Both the position numbers and the translations under genes were made by a program. Positions 32,801 through 46,314 of a stretch of DNA of 64,000 nucleotides are shown here, in pieces (the stretch's first letter is position 1; every line of letters begins with the position of its first letter). The notes under the pieces were generated by a model, which was given only the letters and a program-made list of their open reading frames with translations, was not told the origin of the DNA and did no database searches. Origin of the DNA: Trochalopteron elliotii (lineage: Eukaryota; Chordata; Aves; Passeriformes; Leiothrichidae); assembly GCA_024734555.1 (NCBI GenBank), contig JANPWX010000651.1:1766347-1830346 (forward strand), in the 5' to 3' direction.

Positions 32801-35800
32801 CGTTTGGGAGGCAAAGCAGGAGGAGAAAAGTAATGGAAAAAAAGGAATAACCCTTCCTCAACCCCTTCTGCATCACTGCACAATTTCATCGTGTCTGTTC
32901 CATTATTTAAACAACTTTTGTTTTCCAGTAACATTACAGAGGAGCTCAAAGGATGAAAATCAGACGTAGAGCATTTGACTACTAGTTATTCTTGCTCTCC
33001 CGGGTACCAGCTTAGAGCTCTGCTAACCTGCATAGCTTGGGCTATTGTGCTTCTGTAAAGGACTGAAATACAGAAAATCGCTTATGTGAAGTGGTGTTTG
33101 CTTTTTAGTCCTGGGCTGATCCCAACAGGCCTGCCAGAGCCCCTTAATATGACCTACAACTGCTGACTGCCACCTTCCATCAGCTCTGCTGAAATCTTTC
33201 TCCTCACCTTGCTACTGAGCACAACCCCAGCAGGCACCAAAGCACACTGAAGCCCGTCTTTCTCTAACATAACACAAACTAGTATTTGCTATTAAACAAC
33301 CTCTGACCAAATTTGCCTTGTAAGACAACATTTTTGAAGCCTGAACTTCCCAAGTAAACCCACAATGCATCCACCAGTGATCTGGCTCTGATCTGGAGAC
33401 TGTGCCTCTATCTGCCCAGCTACCTGCTTGGGAAAAGGGAACAATCCTCCTGCCTCTGCAGGAATCATGCCTGGGAACAGAGAAGCAGCTCTTGTAGTAC
33501 AGGAAGCCCAAGGTGGCAGATTTCATGACTACTGGCTTATTGCTTCTGTGAGAGCCTTGCGTTTTTCTAAATCACTATCAAGAACAATAATAATCAAGCC
33601 CAGGCTCTGTCGGCACCTTTCCCCTATGGCAGCACACAACGCTTGCCCAAAGCCAGTGCTGCAGTTTATCGTGGATTTTCTTTATCCCTCAACAAGTGTT
33701 AATCCCAATGCCTCTCGCTGCATGAAGTGGACATATCACAAGTGCCATGAAGGACTGGCTGAGTTTTAAGTGCTCTGAAATGGCTCCACTAGACTTGGTC
33801 AAGATTGCTTTAAAATCATTTCCCATTAGGACTGTGGCCCTCTCTCTTTACAGCCAGTGTAATGACTGTATCTCAGAGGAAGGTAATTACATCCCACTAT
33901 CTGTACACATCAGAAACGGCACGCTCCAAACATTACTGTGCCCTTCTGGACTGAGTGGTGGAAGGCAATGCAGGAGAGAAAGAAGATAACACTGGACACC
34001 CCTCCATTCTGCAACTGGAGTCACCCTGAGTGTTTTGCAAGCTCATGGATTAGCCCCTGGGAGGGATAAAGGGATCCAGAAGGCACAGAGTGTTTCTAAA
34101 GCAGAACAATGAAAACTTGCACAAATCCAGCTCTGGTTTTGTGAGGATTAAAATGAACTTCACCCAACTGTGAATATCCGCTTCCAGAGCCAAAAGGAAT
34201 GGAAAACCATTTACTGATGCAACAGTATTTCATTATTTCAAACCCTAAGCCAAACACTTCCAAAAATTAAGGAAAGGCAGCAGTAACATTATTTGCTGGG
34301 GGACATTGGCTGCAGGGGTTAACTGCTGAACTGCCAAGCCATGCTCTGGACACAACATAATGAAACAACAGACACAAATATTGGCAACTTCTCTATACTC
34401 TTTCCTGCTCTTGCTACCAGCCTCCAGAATAATCAGTGGGAAAATAAAAGCAAAAAAATAACCTTAGAAGCCAAGAGACTTTGGATTAAGTTGTATAAAT
34501 GACCTGTTACCTCCTTACACGAGGAAGAAAGAAATGCAATAAATACCTGCAAAGCCATCTCAGTATCTTGGATTAAATGGATTACAGAAATAGAAAGTAC
34601 ATGATGCAAGATGTTATAAAACAAGATGCCAGGGAAGTGCAGGAATTTGAATCAGGCTGGCAAATGATCCCTGCAGACTATTGAGGAAAATTAATAGAGA
34701 GAAGGGGTAGAGAAAGGACATGGTAAGAAGACTGACTGATGAACACTGTTATTAGGACGTGTAAATTCAGGATGTCAGACTTCCTCTTAAATCTACTTCA
34801 GTTCTGGAACAAAAATAGCAAAACCTACAGTGCTAAAAAGCACTGGAAGTAGAAAAGTCAGATATGGTAAGCCTCATTTCAGGATAGGTTTCCCCCGTGC
34901 ATCCCTCAAGATTGAAGTTTGTGACTTTAATTATTCCTAGAACATTGTGTATATAGCGATTCAATGCAGGGATTACTAGCAGGATCCTTGTTATAAGTGC
35001 CACTTCTCAAACAAATTACACTTCACTGGATGTCAGTAACATACACAAAAACAAATTAGATAAAGGCAGCAGGACAGCAAGATACAGGTCTGGTGCAAGG
35101 AAATTTCACAAGGTCGCCCAGAAAAATAAAGGTGCTTAGAATTTAAATTCCTAGAACATTTCTAATTCCCCAGCGTATTAAAGCTCCATGTGACCCAGAC
35201 ACAAAACCTTCAGTACACCAGTGATTCCACACAAAGTGAGACCAAGCCTAGCTGAGATGTGCTTTATTTGTCAAGAAATGCCATCAGGGAGCAGGTGGAG
35301 GAAGAGAGAGAGAGGAGATAGAAGGAGCAACCCCAGCTGTCTGCCCAAATTCTAGGGATCATCCCATCCCATCCAGTGACTGTTCACAGCCCCACACAGG
35401 CAGATGGGAGAAGCCAGGGAAAGGGGATGCAATTTTGTTTGGAGGCAAATATAGCAGCTCCTTGGCTGCAGGGCTTCTTCACAAGCTGATCCCAGATCAG
35501 CTTGCCTCTCCAGAACTCATTCCAGGATGTATTACTAACCTGCACTAGTTCTGATGAGCATGTCTTTAACTCCAGAAATTTTCATGAAGATGGAAGCACA
35601 GGAAAGTCCATTCCTTGGGTAGAGTGCAAAGAACAGCCAAAAACACTTCACCTCAGGTATGGCACTGTGCCTCTGAGATGTGGGATCCCAACGGTTGTAG
35701 CTAAATTCTCGTACTGGGGATTTCACCAGGTGCTTGCCAGTATTACTAAACCCTGCAGTTTTCTGGTGCACTCCAGGAGGGTGAGCACTGCCTGGGGTGC

Positions 35801-36230
35801 ATAAACCAGTCCTAGGCTGTACTGTCAGTCACCTCCCAACTTCTTCCAGCAGCTGAAATAAATCCCCATCTCAGTTTCCCTTTCTGTACCTAAGAGTAAT
35901 GCCACTTACCAGCTACACAGAAGTATGATAATTATTCACCAAGAGAAGATGCTAAAGAAATGCAAAAATTCAGTTCTCAAGGGATCCATTCCTCTGTACA
36001 ATTTGCATTTAGGCTTCAGAGGAAATCTGGTGCTTTATCTTGTTCCTTAATCTTATTCCTTTCTGTCTTGCTTTAGCAGGCTCCTGGCTCTGGATAAAGA
36101 GAATTCCTCTTTGGGTCAGGGTATCATGTCCATATTTAAAAGTATGGCTTAATCCTGCCTAGTCCAGATTCAAGAACACCATGAACAGAGGCAGGCAGAG
36201 ACTTCTCTAAATATCCTTTTTCTATACTAA
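32800..36230. other. No gene seen
   Basis: Unique AT-moderate DNA. Frames of up to 113 codons are present without recognisable features. Confidence 0.5.
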
Positions 36231-36440
36231 TTCTATTTTTGTTCAGTGATACAGCGAAATTCCACACAGAAGTATTATGAGCTTGACTGGCTTTATTTGT
36301 TTAACACTTCACATTTTCATTAAGCTGTTGCTACTCGGCAGCCAGTAATTTTATTTGTGTGATAGCTGTATTCATCTCACCCACATGGGTGTACATGTCG
36401 CTCTCCTTTTCTTCTGGCTGAAGAGGCAAAAATCAGCAAT
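36230..36440. promoter_or_regulatory. Candidate noncoding regulatory element
   Basis: Unique AT-rich sequence with forkhead-like TTTATTTGTTTAAC (about 36292-36305), CATTAAGC and CAGTAATTTTATTTG. CpG-containing CTACTCGGCAGCC and CATGTCGCTC lie in between. Composition and motif density suggest constraint; untested. Confidence 0.25.
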
Positions 36441-36649
36441 TATAGAGTCAAGAGAAAACTGGGAATTCTCAGGTCTGTTTGCAGATAGATGTGAGATATG
36501 ACTTCTACCTGTCTTTGTGAAACACCTCCCAAAGACTAGGGGCACCAACAGGTAAAATTAAAAAGAGAAAAAAAAATGTTTTGGAAGACTACCCTCCCCT
36601 ACCCAGATACAAACCAGAAACTTAAATTATTTCAGCAGAATCAGCCCAT

Positions 36650-36930
36650 TTGACTCAGCACTGAACTCTCCTGCTCCAGAAGCTTATTGCTGACTGAGCA
36701 TTTACAGTATTTGAGTATCAGATTGTAAAGAATTAATTATATGTCTAACTCTTGCCAAACTTCAAATATCTTGAAATGTCTGGTCCCAGGAGCTGCAAGA
36801 TCTGATTAGATCTCAAGGAAGAAATGTCTGGTTGGCTGGCCCTCACCAAACCACAATTAGACAATCTTCTATCAAGTTCAGGCAACCAGACAGAGAATGA
36901 ACAGCCCTTTTGAAATGTTAATGACTTGAA
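36650..36930. promoter_or_regulatory. Candidate noncoding regulatory element
   Basis: AGAATTAATTATATG (near 36730), paired AGATCT palindromes at 36798-36803 and 36808-36813 around GATTA, and CCACAATTAGACAATC make a dense cluster of homeodomain-like cores. The surrounding sequence is unique. Function is inferred. Confidence 0.25.
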
Positions 36931-38340
36931 CCGAGACAGTCAAATGACTGAGCCACACCTCTTGGACAGAGGTTTCAGAAGTCAAGAAACACTAAACATT
37001 TCACTGTGCCACTCCCGTTAGACGAGATCGAGGAGCCAAGGAGCAGGGAAGCACTGGGTAGGGAATCTGCAGTCGGGGCTGGAGAGCACTGGGTGCTCCC
37101 GCCAGGCACGACCCCGGGATCGGAACGGAGAGGCCGTAACAGACTGGGAAGCCACAGAGACGTTCGGTTACGAGATCAGATGGAGATGCCCAACCACAGG
37201 CACTCCCAGGCAGCACCTGTGGGAAGCTGCAAGCTCAGCTGCCCTGAACATGGCACTGTCACAGTCAGTCCCCGGGCAACAGGGATCTGCTCTGAGTAGC
37301 TGCCCACTGGCACCCAGCTCAAACAGTGCAATGAGACCAGCAGATAAAATGCCCTACAACCTGAACCATGGATCTGAGCAAACAAAGAGAAAATAGTGAA
37401 TGCACTGGGAGATGCATCTTGATTTCTCAGTGTCTCCTCCTGTGTAAATTCCAAACCTTTCTTTCAAGATTAAAAACCTTTACCAAGTGAAAAACAAGCT
37501 CAGCATTTCTCTAACTCCATCCTTTCCCTATTCCTCTTCAGAGGACACCCCAGTAGAATACCAGATGCTGGAATAAGCCATAAAAGCCTTCTAAATAATT
37601 ATCTCCTATTGTGTCCTCTGCAAATTTATACTCCTGCATCTGTGTCAAGACAGAGACCTGCTTCCATTTGTGTAAAACACATTCTCTATAGAGGACCTAA
37701 AGGTAGAATGTTTAACATTAGCATTTGAAAATGTATTCAGAGACTGGAAAAGAAAGTGACAGTTTTTAAGTATGCTGTTCAATTGTCTTGTGGACGCTGC
37801 TCAAGTGGAGGGGGAGCTTTGTATTTTTTATAATATGACAAATGATGCCAGTCCCATCTTGTAATTTTCCTCACTGTGCAGCATGTCTGTCCATGATAGA
37901 TACCAGTGCAGCTGCTTAGGTGTCCGTTGATCTGCTTGGAAAGTATTGTCTATTTGGAACCAACTCATCCTAAAACAGCAGCTCCAGAGGGTGAGAGTGA
38001 AAAAAAGGGAGGGGGGACAGGGGAGGAAAAGACAAGGGAGTTGTGGACTGGGAACACATTCATGTTCTCCTGCAAAGGTTCAGGAAAAAAGCAAGCATCA
38101 TATTTAGTTTTAGCTACATCCTCTCTTCCCCCCTTATAGACCATTCTTTTTTACTGGCACTCAACACCTCTTTACACTCTCTTCCCACAAAGACCGTAGC
38201 ACTAACATACATTTAATCTCACACTTGAAACCTGTGGAAACAAAACAAGCCCTCAGCTGCCTTCTGCAAAACTGTGCCAGCACAGAGGAGCCTTCAGGTC
38301 ACAACCTGAAAAGTTTGCCGTTTAAGGGAACATTTAAAAT
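36930..38340. other. No gene seen
   Basis: Unique DNA. A slightly CpG-richer patch at 37020-37170 yields short frames on both strands but no recognisable exon. Confidence 0.5.
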
Positions 38341-38355
38341 AAAAACAAAACACAT

Positions 38356-38396
38356 AAAGAAAGGAGAGGGGGAAAAAAAGGAAGAAAGAAAGAGGA
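38356..38396 (+). repeat. Pure polypurine run (41 nt)
   Basis: An uninterrupted A/G run with GAAA-type units and a GGGGG centre, inside a longer A-rich low-complexity stretch (38336-38415). Confidence 0.85.
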
Positions 38397-38419
38397 CCAA
38401 AAAAAAACCCCACAAAGAG

Positions 38420-39340
38420 TAGTTATACTTTGTGTTTAAAGAGACTTTAAACAGGAACTTGCCAATTTTCTGTAACGAGGATTGTAAGAGAATAAACTCA
38501 AATACTTTGTCCTTCTGCAGAGCCCTCTGAGCTGAATTTCGCTTCCTGCAAAATGGCCAATATAGAAAAAAGCTCATAAATCCCTCTGACGTAAGTAACT
38601 TCACATTACTCTTGGGGAAACAGAGGCAGAGACAGATTCATTAATCCAAGTAAATGAATCCATGAAGTACTCTGAATTTCTGAATTCCTATAATATCCCA
38701 CACTAGAAACAGCACCCAGGGCCCAGCAATTTTCATGCCATGCTGCCTGGCACAAGCAAAGCAAGACACTTGAACAGATAAGAATGTTCTTAGAAAGGAA
38801 AAGTACAGTTATTAAACTGCACCTGCCTATGCCATGTAGCAAAACTCATGTTTTTTTTACTTTAAAATACATCCCATAATTTCACTCATTGCATAATTAA
38901 TGCCAAAGACCAAGGTCACACATGTAAGATGCTGCCTCAGAAACCTGCTGAGTAGCAGAGAGCTGCACAACCTGTCTGAACAGGTGGGTACAAATTCCTG
39001 TGGCTCAGCACTGTCAGGGTTAGCCTGCTGGTAATACTCAAGGCTAGCAAGGTTAGGGCTGGTTTGATCTGCCATCATTATTCTGCAGCCTGGGCATATC
39101 CTGAGAGGATCTTGCTACAGGCTGGTACTCTGTCTCTTGACTTACCAAGTACAGTTCCCATGTGTGCATGGGGAAAGTGGGTCTTACAAAGCTGCTTAGG
39201 TAGTTACGTGTACACAAAGAACTTTATAAGACATTTGTGTTAAAGAATTGTTAAAACCAGCACTGAATTAAAGACTTGAGTTTTTAAGACAAGGAACTAT
39301 TCTTTAAAAATCATAGTTTTTTTGATTTTGTTGTTTTTTG
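38420..39340. other. No gene seen
   Basis: Unique AT-moderate DNA with short frames only. Confidence 0.5.
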
Positions 39341-39344
39341 TTTT

Positions 39345-39357
39345 GGTGGTGGTGGTG
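39345..39357. repeat. (GGT)4 with flanking T/G low complexity
   Basis: Four GGT units follow a T-rich run containing TTGTTTTTTG (39316-39344). Confidence 0.7.
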
Positions 39358-39359
39358 TT

Positions 39360-39955
39360 CTTGTGGAGTAGGGTTTCTTTGTTTCAAAAATAATAAAATT
39401 CCACATGTAAGACGGTGTCAGATGAGCTCAAATTGTGTAAGGTAGTTGTCATTACTGTGACTTAGAACTGGAACTTGCATTCAGGAAGCCCAATATTTAT
39501 TGTCTCCCTAAATTTAAGTTGACAGAAAGAATGTCTGCTCTCACAGGCAGAAAGCTAATTCCACCATCTCTTTTCCACAGTCAGTCTTATTCTCACATGT
39601 AAATTCTCCTGAGTGGACCTGCTAACAGCTATCAAAGCACCAGCCTGGATGATGCTGACCAAAGAACTCCAAACACAAGACTCTGAACTATGCAAACCAG
39701 TCCTGGTCCCACTGATGCCTGCCTGGGAAGGAAACAGTGTGCTTGCACACACACCCCCAGCTCAGCCAGCACGGGGAAGGACAGGCTGGTCACCTGATCT
39801 GCAGACAGCTTTTCCATTACCGCAGTCTTCCAACAGCCAACTTGCTCCCCCTTTATCTGCTCTGTGGTGACCATTTCTCCAGAGCTGCCCATCATTTCCT
39901 TATCAAGCAGTAAAAACGTAGGATCACTAGAGACATAGCTCAGCCTTGCTGAGAT
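39360..39955. other. No gene seen
   Basis: Unique DNA. No exon or repeat was recognised. Confidence 0.5.
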
Positions 39956-40680
39956 TTCATTCTCTCAGCAGGTTGTAAATGCCCCTATAATGTTGGCTTT
40001 TTTAATCTTGTGTTATTATTACCCGCGGCTGCCATTCAGTCTGCAGAGAATAAAGCGCCCAGGCTTTCAGGACCCACACAATGGCTCTGTGCATTTGCCA
40101 GTGGTTGGACAAACAATAACTCTGTGTTTCAGCTTTATTGGAAACCTTTCTGTTGTGGGAGCCTGGCTGCATGCGTCCCTCTGCTCAGGCGACGCAGAAG
40201 TGCGAGTGGGTGTCTGTGAATTCATCGGTGATTTCAGGAGCACGTGCCTTGGCACCGGCCTGTGGAACCAACGTGAAAGTGCACGGGCAGCTGCATGTTG
40301 CTGTGAGCCCATGAAAGACAGACACAGACCTGCAGAGCCAGTCGATCTCCTCTAGATCAGCCAGGGAGTCCGAAGCTCTAACAGGGCCCCCTCTGTGAAT
40401 AATTATGTTCATCTCCGTGTAAACGGTGTTGCCAGCTCATAGGGAGGTGTGATGATATATGACATAACTGTGAAAATGTCAAAACACCGCTACCCTGAAC
40501 CACGTTCTTACGCGAAATCTTGGCTTCCAGTTGAAATTAAAGATCCTGCTGCTTGCAAGAAAGGCTGGAAAGCTGGAACAACTGAAAAAGCACAAATTAG
40601 AATGCAAAGAAAATTTGAAAAATGCAGGGCTGTTCTAATTCAGGGAGATTGATTGTTTTGGTCAGTTCATTATTGCTTGC
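39955..40680. promoter_or_regulatory. Long unique CpG-plus-AT block, candidate conserved element
   Basis: About 700 bases combine AT-rich cores (GTGTTATTATTACC, ACAATAACTCTG) with CpGs unusual for the neighbourhood (CCCGCGGCTGCC near 40022, AAAGCGCCC, CAGGCGACGCAG, ACCGCTACC, TACGCG). Such local CpG retention in AT-rich avian DNA points to constraint or low methylation. Frames of 60-120 codons occur on both strands (including 40449-40652, plus), but none matches a family I recognise. Candidate long enhancer; a noncoding RNA exon is an alternative. Confidence 0.35.
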
Positions 40681-42400
40681 AGGGGACACTGCAGATGCAC
40701 GAAGTCTTAGAGAGCTGCAAATATCCCTTCAGTCAAGAAAACAAGCCCTGCTGCAGACTCCTCGCATATTGAAAACCTAAGAGGAAAAGTCAAAAACTCC
40801 CACAAAACCACAAGGCTTACTTGTGAAACTGTTTAGAAATACACTATGGTTATTACATTTGTCTTCTGGTTTTAAGCAATTGAGTCACATTCTCACATCA
40901 CTTCTGTCTAGGCAGGAGGGTTAGTTTATTGTATTTTATTTATTCCTTCCATTTCCTTTTTTTCAGCAAAAACCCAGAACTAAAATTCTCATGTACTTAT
41001 AAAACTTCAGGTACAACTCCACAAAACTAGGGCAATAGAAAACATGCCAAATATTTCAAGGCTTGGCAACAGTGAGCCTGCCTGTCTCTCTGTGGCAGGA
41101 GGAATGTCTGTCTGTCTCAGCCAATGTTTCTGAGTAGGAATGTCTCATCCTGATAGCCCATGTACATATAAAACACCTATACTGTCAGCTCTCCAGGCAG
41201 AGACCTTGACATTTTGCAGAATACCACATCCCAACCCCCCTCTCCCCTGAACAGCAGCAGAAGGCAGAAAAAACCTGGTAGATCTGAAAATGTAAGAATC
41301 AAGTGCTGCCTTCAGCAAGGATTAAAGTTAAAATGGAAGAGGTAGTGGTGAAATGAGCACAGTCAAGTCACTGGAATTGATGCACCAAGGAACCAACTTC
41401 CAGGTTTCCCAAACCCATGGCCACAGCTGGCCTGTCCCACTCCCTCTCCTATGGGCAAGAGAAGAGAGAATTTGAAGGGGAGGGAATCAAGGTTTTGCTG
41501 TCTTAAACAGAATAAATAAAAGGTGAATGGCTTCAGGAAATATTGTATTATTGTTGTGGTATTACGTGCTTCATGTATCTGGTGAGCAAAACTGCAACCC
41601 TCATTCTGAGCCCCCACCTCACAGTAACAGGGCTGGCACAGGCAGGTGAGCTCTGCACTCTGCCGATGCAGCACCAGGACTGCAATGCTCTCTTCCTGAA
41701 AAGAGTAATGAGGTGCCCAGAGAGCCTGCTGAGGTGTCAGAGAAACTGATGCTGATGGACCCTTTGCAGGCCAAAGACAGATTAAAAATAACACAATACC
41801 AGCCTAACAGCACCTTATCAACAGCCCTGCGAGTGCTAAGAAGTGAATCTGAGCGAAGGCTGTGACACCTGTCTGCATCACCCCTGCTATTACTGCCTTC
41901 CAACTTCTCACACAATCCAAGTGTCCAAATGGCTTTGAAGCAAGAAGCAGCAAGACAGGAAGGTGAATCTGAACTCTGATCAGCTGTCTGAAGAGACAGT
42001 ATGAATACCTTACATTTCAGTAATACTTTTCATCCATAACGAATCCAAGACATCCATTCAACCTCCACACTCCAAACCACAGAAGTAATATCTGCCCAGG
42101 TAGAGATGGGCAAGTAAACACAAGTTAAATGACTGTTCAAGGTCGCCCAAGGACTACGAGAGACACACGTCTAGCAAGTAGATTATTCTTCCCTTTTGAA
42201 AGGCACACAGACACACACGCACGCACAGGGGATTGAAACTGCTAAGCCAGGTGTGGAGCCTGCTGTGATCAACACAGCTTCACTGAGCAGCAACTCTTCT
42301 CAATGCTGTTTCACCGGTGCTAAAATGTAAAAAAGCAAACCTTTGTAACAGAATTTTTTCAAACAGCTGCAAGTAGGTGTGGGGATTTTGCATCTGGGCT
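40680..42400. other. No gene seen
   Basis: Unique DNA. A short degenerate AC/GCAC-rich stretch lies at 42203-42228. Nothing else was recognised. Confidence 0.5.
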
Positions 42401-42930
42401 AAGTTGCTACAATCTACACATCTTATTTGTTTGCTAGTTATTAAATTACCCACAAGCCATCAACAATTCAAGTCTCTCTCTGAGAGGCAGAGATTAACTA
42501 GGAATTGCTATGCAGAAATGCTGCTCATCTCTCTAGCGAGATCAGCCTCATGATGAGTTGCGGACATTTGGGAACAAAGGTGAGATTTTCTGCAAGAAAT
42601 GAGAGGCACAGAAAGATGGGAAAATGATGCTACAGGGAGAAGAGAATTTATTTGCAAGGCAAGAATCTATCAGGAATGGTTTCACACACACACTGAAAGC
42701 CACGGACTGTGACCAAACACATTCGTGTATCTGGAGCACAGGAAGCTGCACTTATGTCCAAGCACTAATGCAAATGACATTTTCTGTGAAAGACAATGAG
42801 GCCAGTATGTAAATACTAATTTAACAATCTAGTTGGCAAAGCCTCAGCTGATCTATAAATAGCTGGTTTATTAGCAGGTGATGCTGAAGGCAGCTATCCT
42901 AGCTCCATTTCCCATAATTCCTTAAGCCAT
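42400..42930. promoter_or_regulatory. Candidate regulatory block with E-box and MEF2 site
   Basis: CAGCTG at 42845-42850 lies two bases from CTATAAATAG at 42853-42862, a perfect match to the MEF2 consensus. A further CAGCTAT and CCATAATTCC follow by 42925. E-box/MEF2 pairs are typical of muscle and some neural enhancers. The rest of the block is AT-rich and unique. CTATAAATAG could instead act as a TATA box. Confidence 0.3.
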
Positions 42931-45900
42931 CTTGTTTTTATTGACCCTGGAGACACAAGGATTCTTAACTGTATGCAGCTCACTCCACCACCACTACCTG
43001 CAGAGTAGCTACAAACACTTGACAACACAATACATATTTATCAATGCCCTTACATGACAAGGATCCTGCAGCACCACGCACACAATGGCTCCCAGTGCTC
43101 AATTAAACAGAGCAAATGGTTTAGAAAAATAGAAGAATCATGCAGCCTTTAAAATCATGCAGCTTTTAAACAGGAGGAGCTGGTCACTCAGGTGCCAACA
43201 GGCATTTAGGGAATGACTGACATAGAGCCAGAGCCAGGCACTGTCCATCCACACTTATACTGTGCATTGGCAAACTGAGAATCTAGGATAGCAACACCTT
43301 TAGTAACTCTAGGCCACCAAAGAAGCATTTTACCATCTCAAAACAAGATGTCAAAATCCTGATCTTTTAATGCAGTTTCATTTCATCAGGTATTATTATT
43401 TTATAGTACCGAATAAAACTTACAACTCTTTACCACCTCCTCAAGCTGCACATGCAGGAATCCCTTCTTTCACACAGGCACAAGACACCTATTTAACAGC
43501 AGACAGCAACACCACCAGAGTCTAGGGCCAGCAGGCAAAAATACTGCATCCTGGTAAAATTGCTGTGGCATTTGGACCAACACACCAGAACTGCCCTAAC
43601 TGCAGCATGGTCAGCATCCATGGAAACCATACGAATTATGATGTTTTAGGCTATTCGCATGGATTTGTAGATATTCTCCAGAAGCGTTCTAAGGCTTCAG
43701 TCTTTCTCTTGCTGCAAAGATCAGTGACAACATACTCGACGAGTTGGGCTTGTAAATAGGGAGATTGAATTAGAGGAACAGAATAGTCTTTGTTATCCCT
43801 TCCACCCACTTGCTTCAAATTTCTAAAGAAACCTTCCAAGCACAAGAAGTTGCTGTGTCTCTCACGGCCACATGATAAACAGAAATAAAAAATTAAAAAG
43901 CACACAATCAACACTTACTTTCCATAAGGTCCATCATATTCTTACAGCTTGTACAGTGCAGGCTCCAGAGTTTATCCTGACAGGGAACTTACTGTGCCAG
44001 GCCCTGCACCAACCCCAGCAAGGGCAGAGGCCGTTTGTGATGGGAGGCTCACGCTACAGCCGGAGTGTGCACGGCCTCATGCCGGAGACAAGAGCCCCAG
44101 CACGTTCCCTGCCCTGCTGCTGCACCTCGCTTTGCAACACTGCCCACTCAATGAGGTGACAAGAGTTTCCAGAACACTGATTTGGCCTGCCACAGCTCAG
44201 CAGATCTGTTCCAAACGATCGCAGTGATCTGTGCAATGGCAGTATGGGTCCCTATGGAGCAGGCGTTGGATAAAGGACTGCTCCTTCATTTGTCTTAGCA
44301 ACAAACCTTTACAATTTGGTTTTTTTAAAGTTTTATTGAACAGAAGGGTTAAACTGATATCTATATGACTGCAATCCTGTGATGGTCTAACAGTTTGTTT
44401 TTAAGACTACCAAGGACTGTGAAAAAGAAACTTTTCTAATGAAGTTCACTTACTAAACTGCCTTTTGTGAGTGAACATATTTCTCTTTTCTAGTATTTAT
44501 AGAAATGAGATAGAGAAGCTTACTTAGCTGAACAGAAAGTTAAAAAATAAAGGCGCTCACAGAAATTCTGTGGAATTTAGCAAGAGAAGCAATACATCAC
44601 AAATAAGGAAATCAGTAGTTTTCATTACTCAATTAGGAAAGAAAACAGTATAATAATAGATTTGCAATAATCTTGAATAGATTACTTAATAAAACTGTCA
44701 TATATCTAACGGCAACAGACAAGCTCCAAAGAAGAACAGAAACATTTTACATAGTTCAGTAAATGTAAGATGCTGCAACAAGGTGTCAAAACAGCTTTCC
44801 CAGGAGAAATCCGCACAGTTGCTGTTTCCTTTGCCTTTGATATAAAGCTACACGTAAACCTGCAGTGCCAAACAACTCAAAAGAAGCTCGTTCTGTCCCC
44901 CAAATCTCTGCGTTTCCTGTAGCTCTGGCAAAGTTCCTGTTTCCTTTGGCTGTTGTCTCCTTTCTGATCAGCACATCCATTGCCCAGATCCTTGATTCCA
45001 CACCCCAGCCAGTTGTATTCCAGGAGCAGTTAGCAGCCAGCACCCAAAGAAAACTTTAACTAAGTTTGGATCTGTCTGAAGCAAATTTTGAGCAACTGGA
45101 GCACAGAAGAAATCCAGCTTATCCAGAGTAATTCATTCTTCACACTTGTTTAAGCATGGTCACTCACTGAGGACAGACTGGCAGCCTTCTCTGTGGGCTG
45201 TGGATTCCACTGCAGTGCCAGGAGCTGTGCTGAGACAAGTCCCCATCACACATCAGTGAAGATAGACTGCACCCTTCAGCTCTGGGATGGAAAAATCAAA
45301 CTGCTAGATAGGTTCTCTTCCTTGCCAGATACACTGATTTTTAGCAACGGGAAAAGCCAATTTAAGTTGATAAAGACACATTCTCTGCTGATTTTTCCTT
45401 ACTGCCCACTGCTCAGTGCTGGTATAATGGATAATGTTCTGCCTGTGGGTGTATTTTCTAAGATCTGTCAGTTCTGACAGCATTTTGGCACCTGGATAAC
45501 TCAAGATCTATACTGAGGGTCCAGGAATGCACTATTTCTCAGCTGCTGATGGGTACATTTTTCAGCAAGGCTTCCCTAATTAAAGGGCTGGAAAGAGATG
45601 GGATCAGATTGATAGGCTTTGCAGTCAGATGTTTTATGCTTAGTTTGATGAATTATAAATCACCTTTTGCAACTTTCAGAACACGTGAGAAGAACACGTA
45701 AGAGAAACTACAGCAGTGTGTCCAGAATATCACAATGTAATTACTTATTTTCAAATATTACCTCTGTCCCTATGGCAAGGCCATTAAAGACATACTCAAG
45801 AGAAGCAATGCTCACTGAAAATAAACATAAATATAAATATCAATATCAAAAAGAAAAGTGAAGCTATGAAATGAGACACTGCTGGTCTGGAGGTGCTCCC

Positions 45901-46298
45901 ATATGGAAGTGTTTTGCCCCAGGTGGGACAGAAGATGCATCCCTCCTTCTTCAAGCATTACCCTGGGCTGGGAACACTGCCCTGGAACTGAGTGCTTAGC
46001 TCAAGCAGCCACGTCCTCTGCCAGAGCAGCAGGAAGCTTTGCCTTGTCCTCAGCCATCACAGCCTTGTGTCAGGGCTAGAGAAACCACTGTCAAATTAAA
46101 TGCTTTGACTTTACTCCCTGTAAAACTGCATGAAGACAATGTATTCTGTGCTGGCTTCATTGTCTCTGTCAGAGGCCCTTCCCTGTATACAGTGAAATGC
46201 ACTCCAGGGAAGCCACTGGCAAGATCCTTCAGAATAACCAGTTTGTTCTGGTTTTAATGGGATCTTTAAGTATTGATGTTCTTTTCTCGCAGGGTGCA
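42930..46298. other. No gene seen
   Basis: Unique AT-moderate DNA. Frames up to about 95 codons are present, without recognisable features. Confidence 0.5.
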
Positions 46299-46314
46299 TG
46301 TGTGTGTGTGTGTG
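46299..46314. repeat. (TG)8 microsatellite
   Basis: An uninterrupted TG dinucleotide run of 16 bases. Confidence 0.9.
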
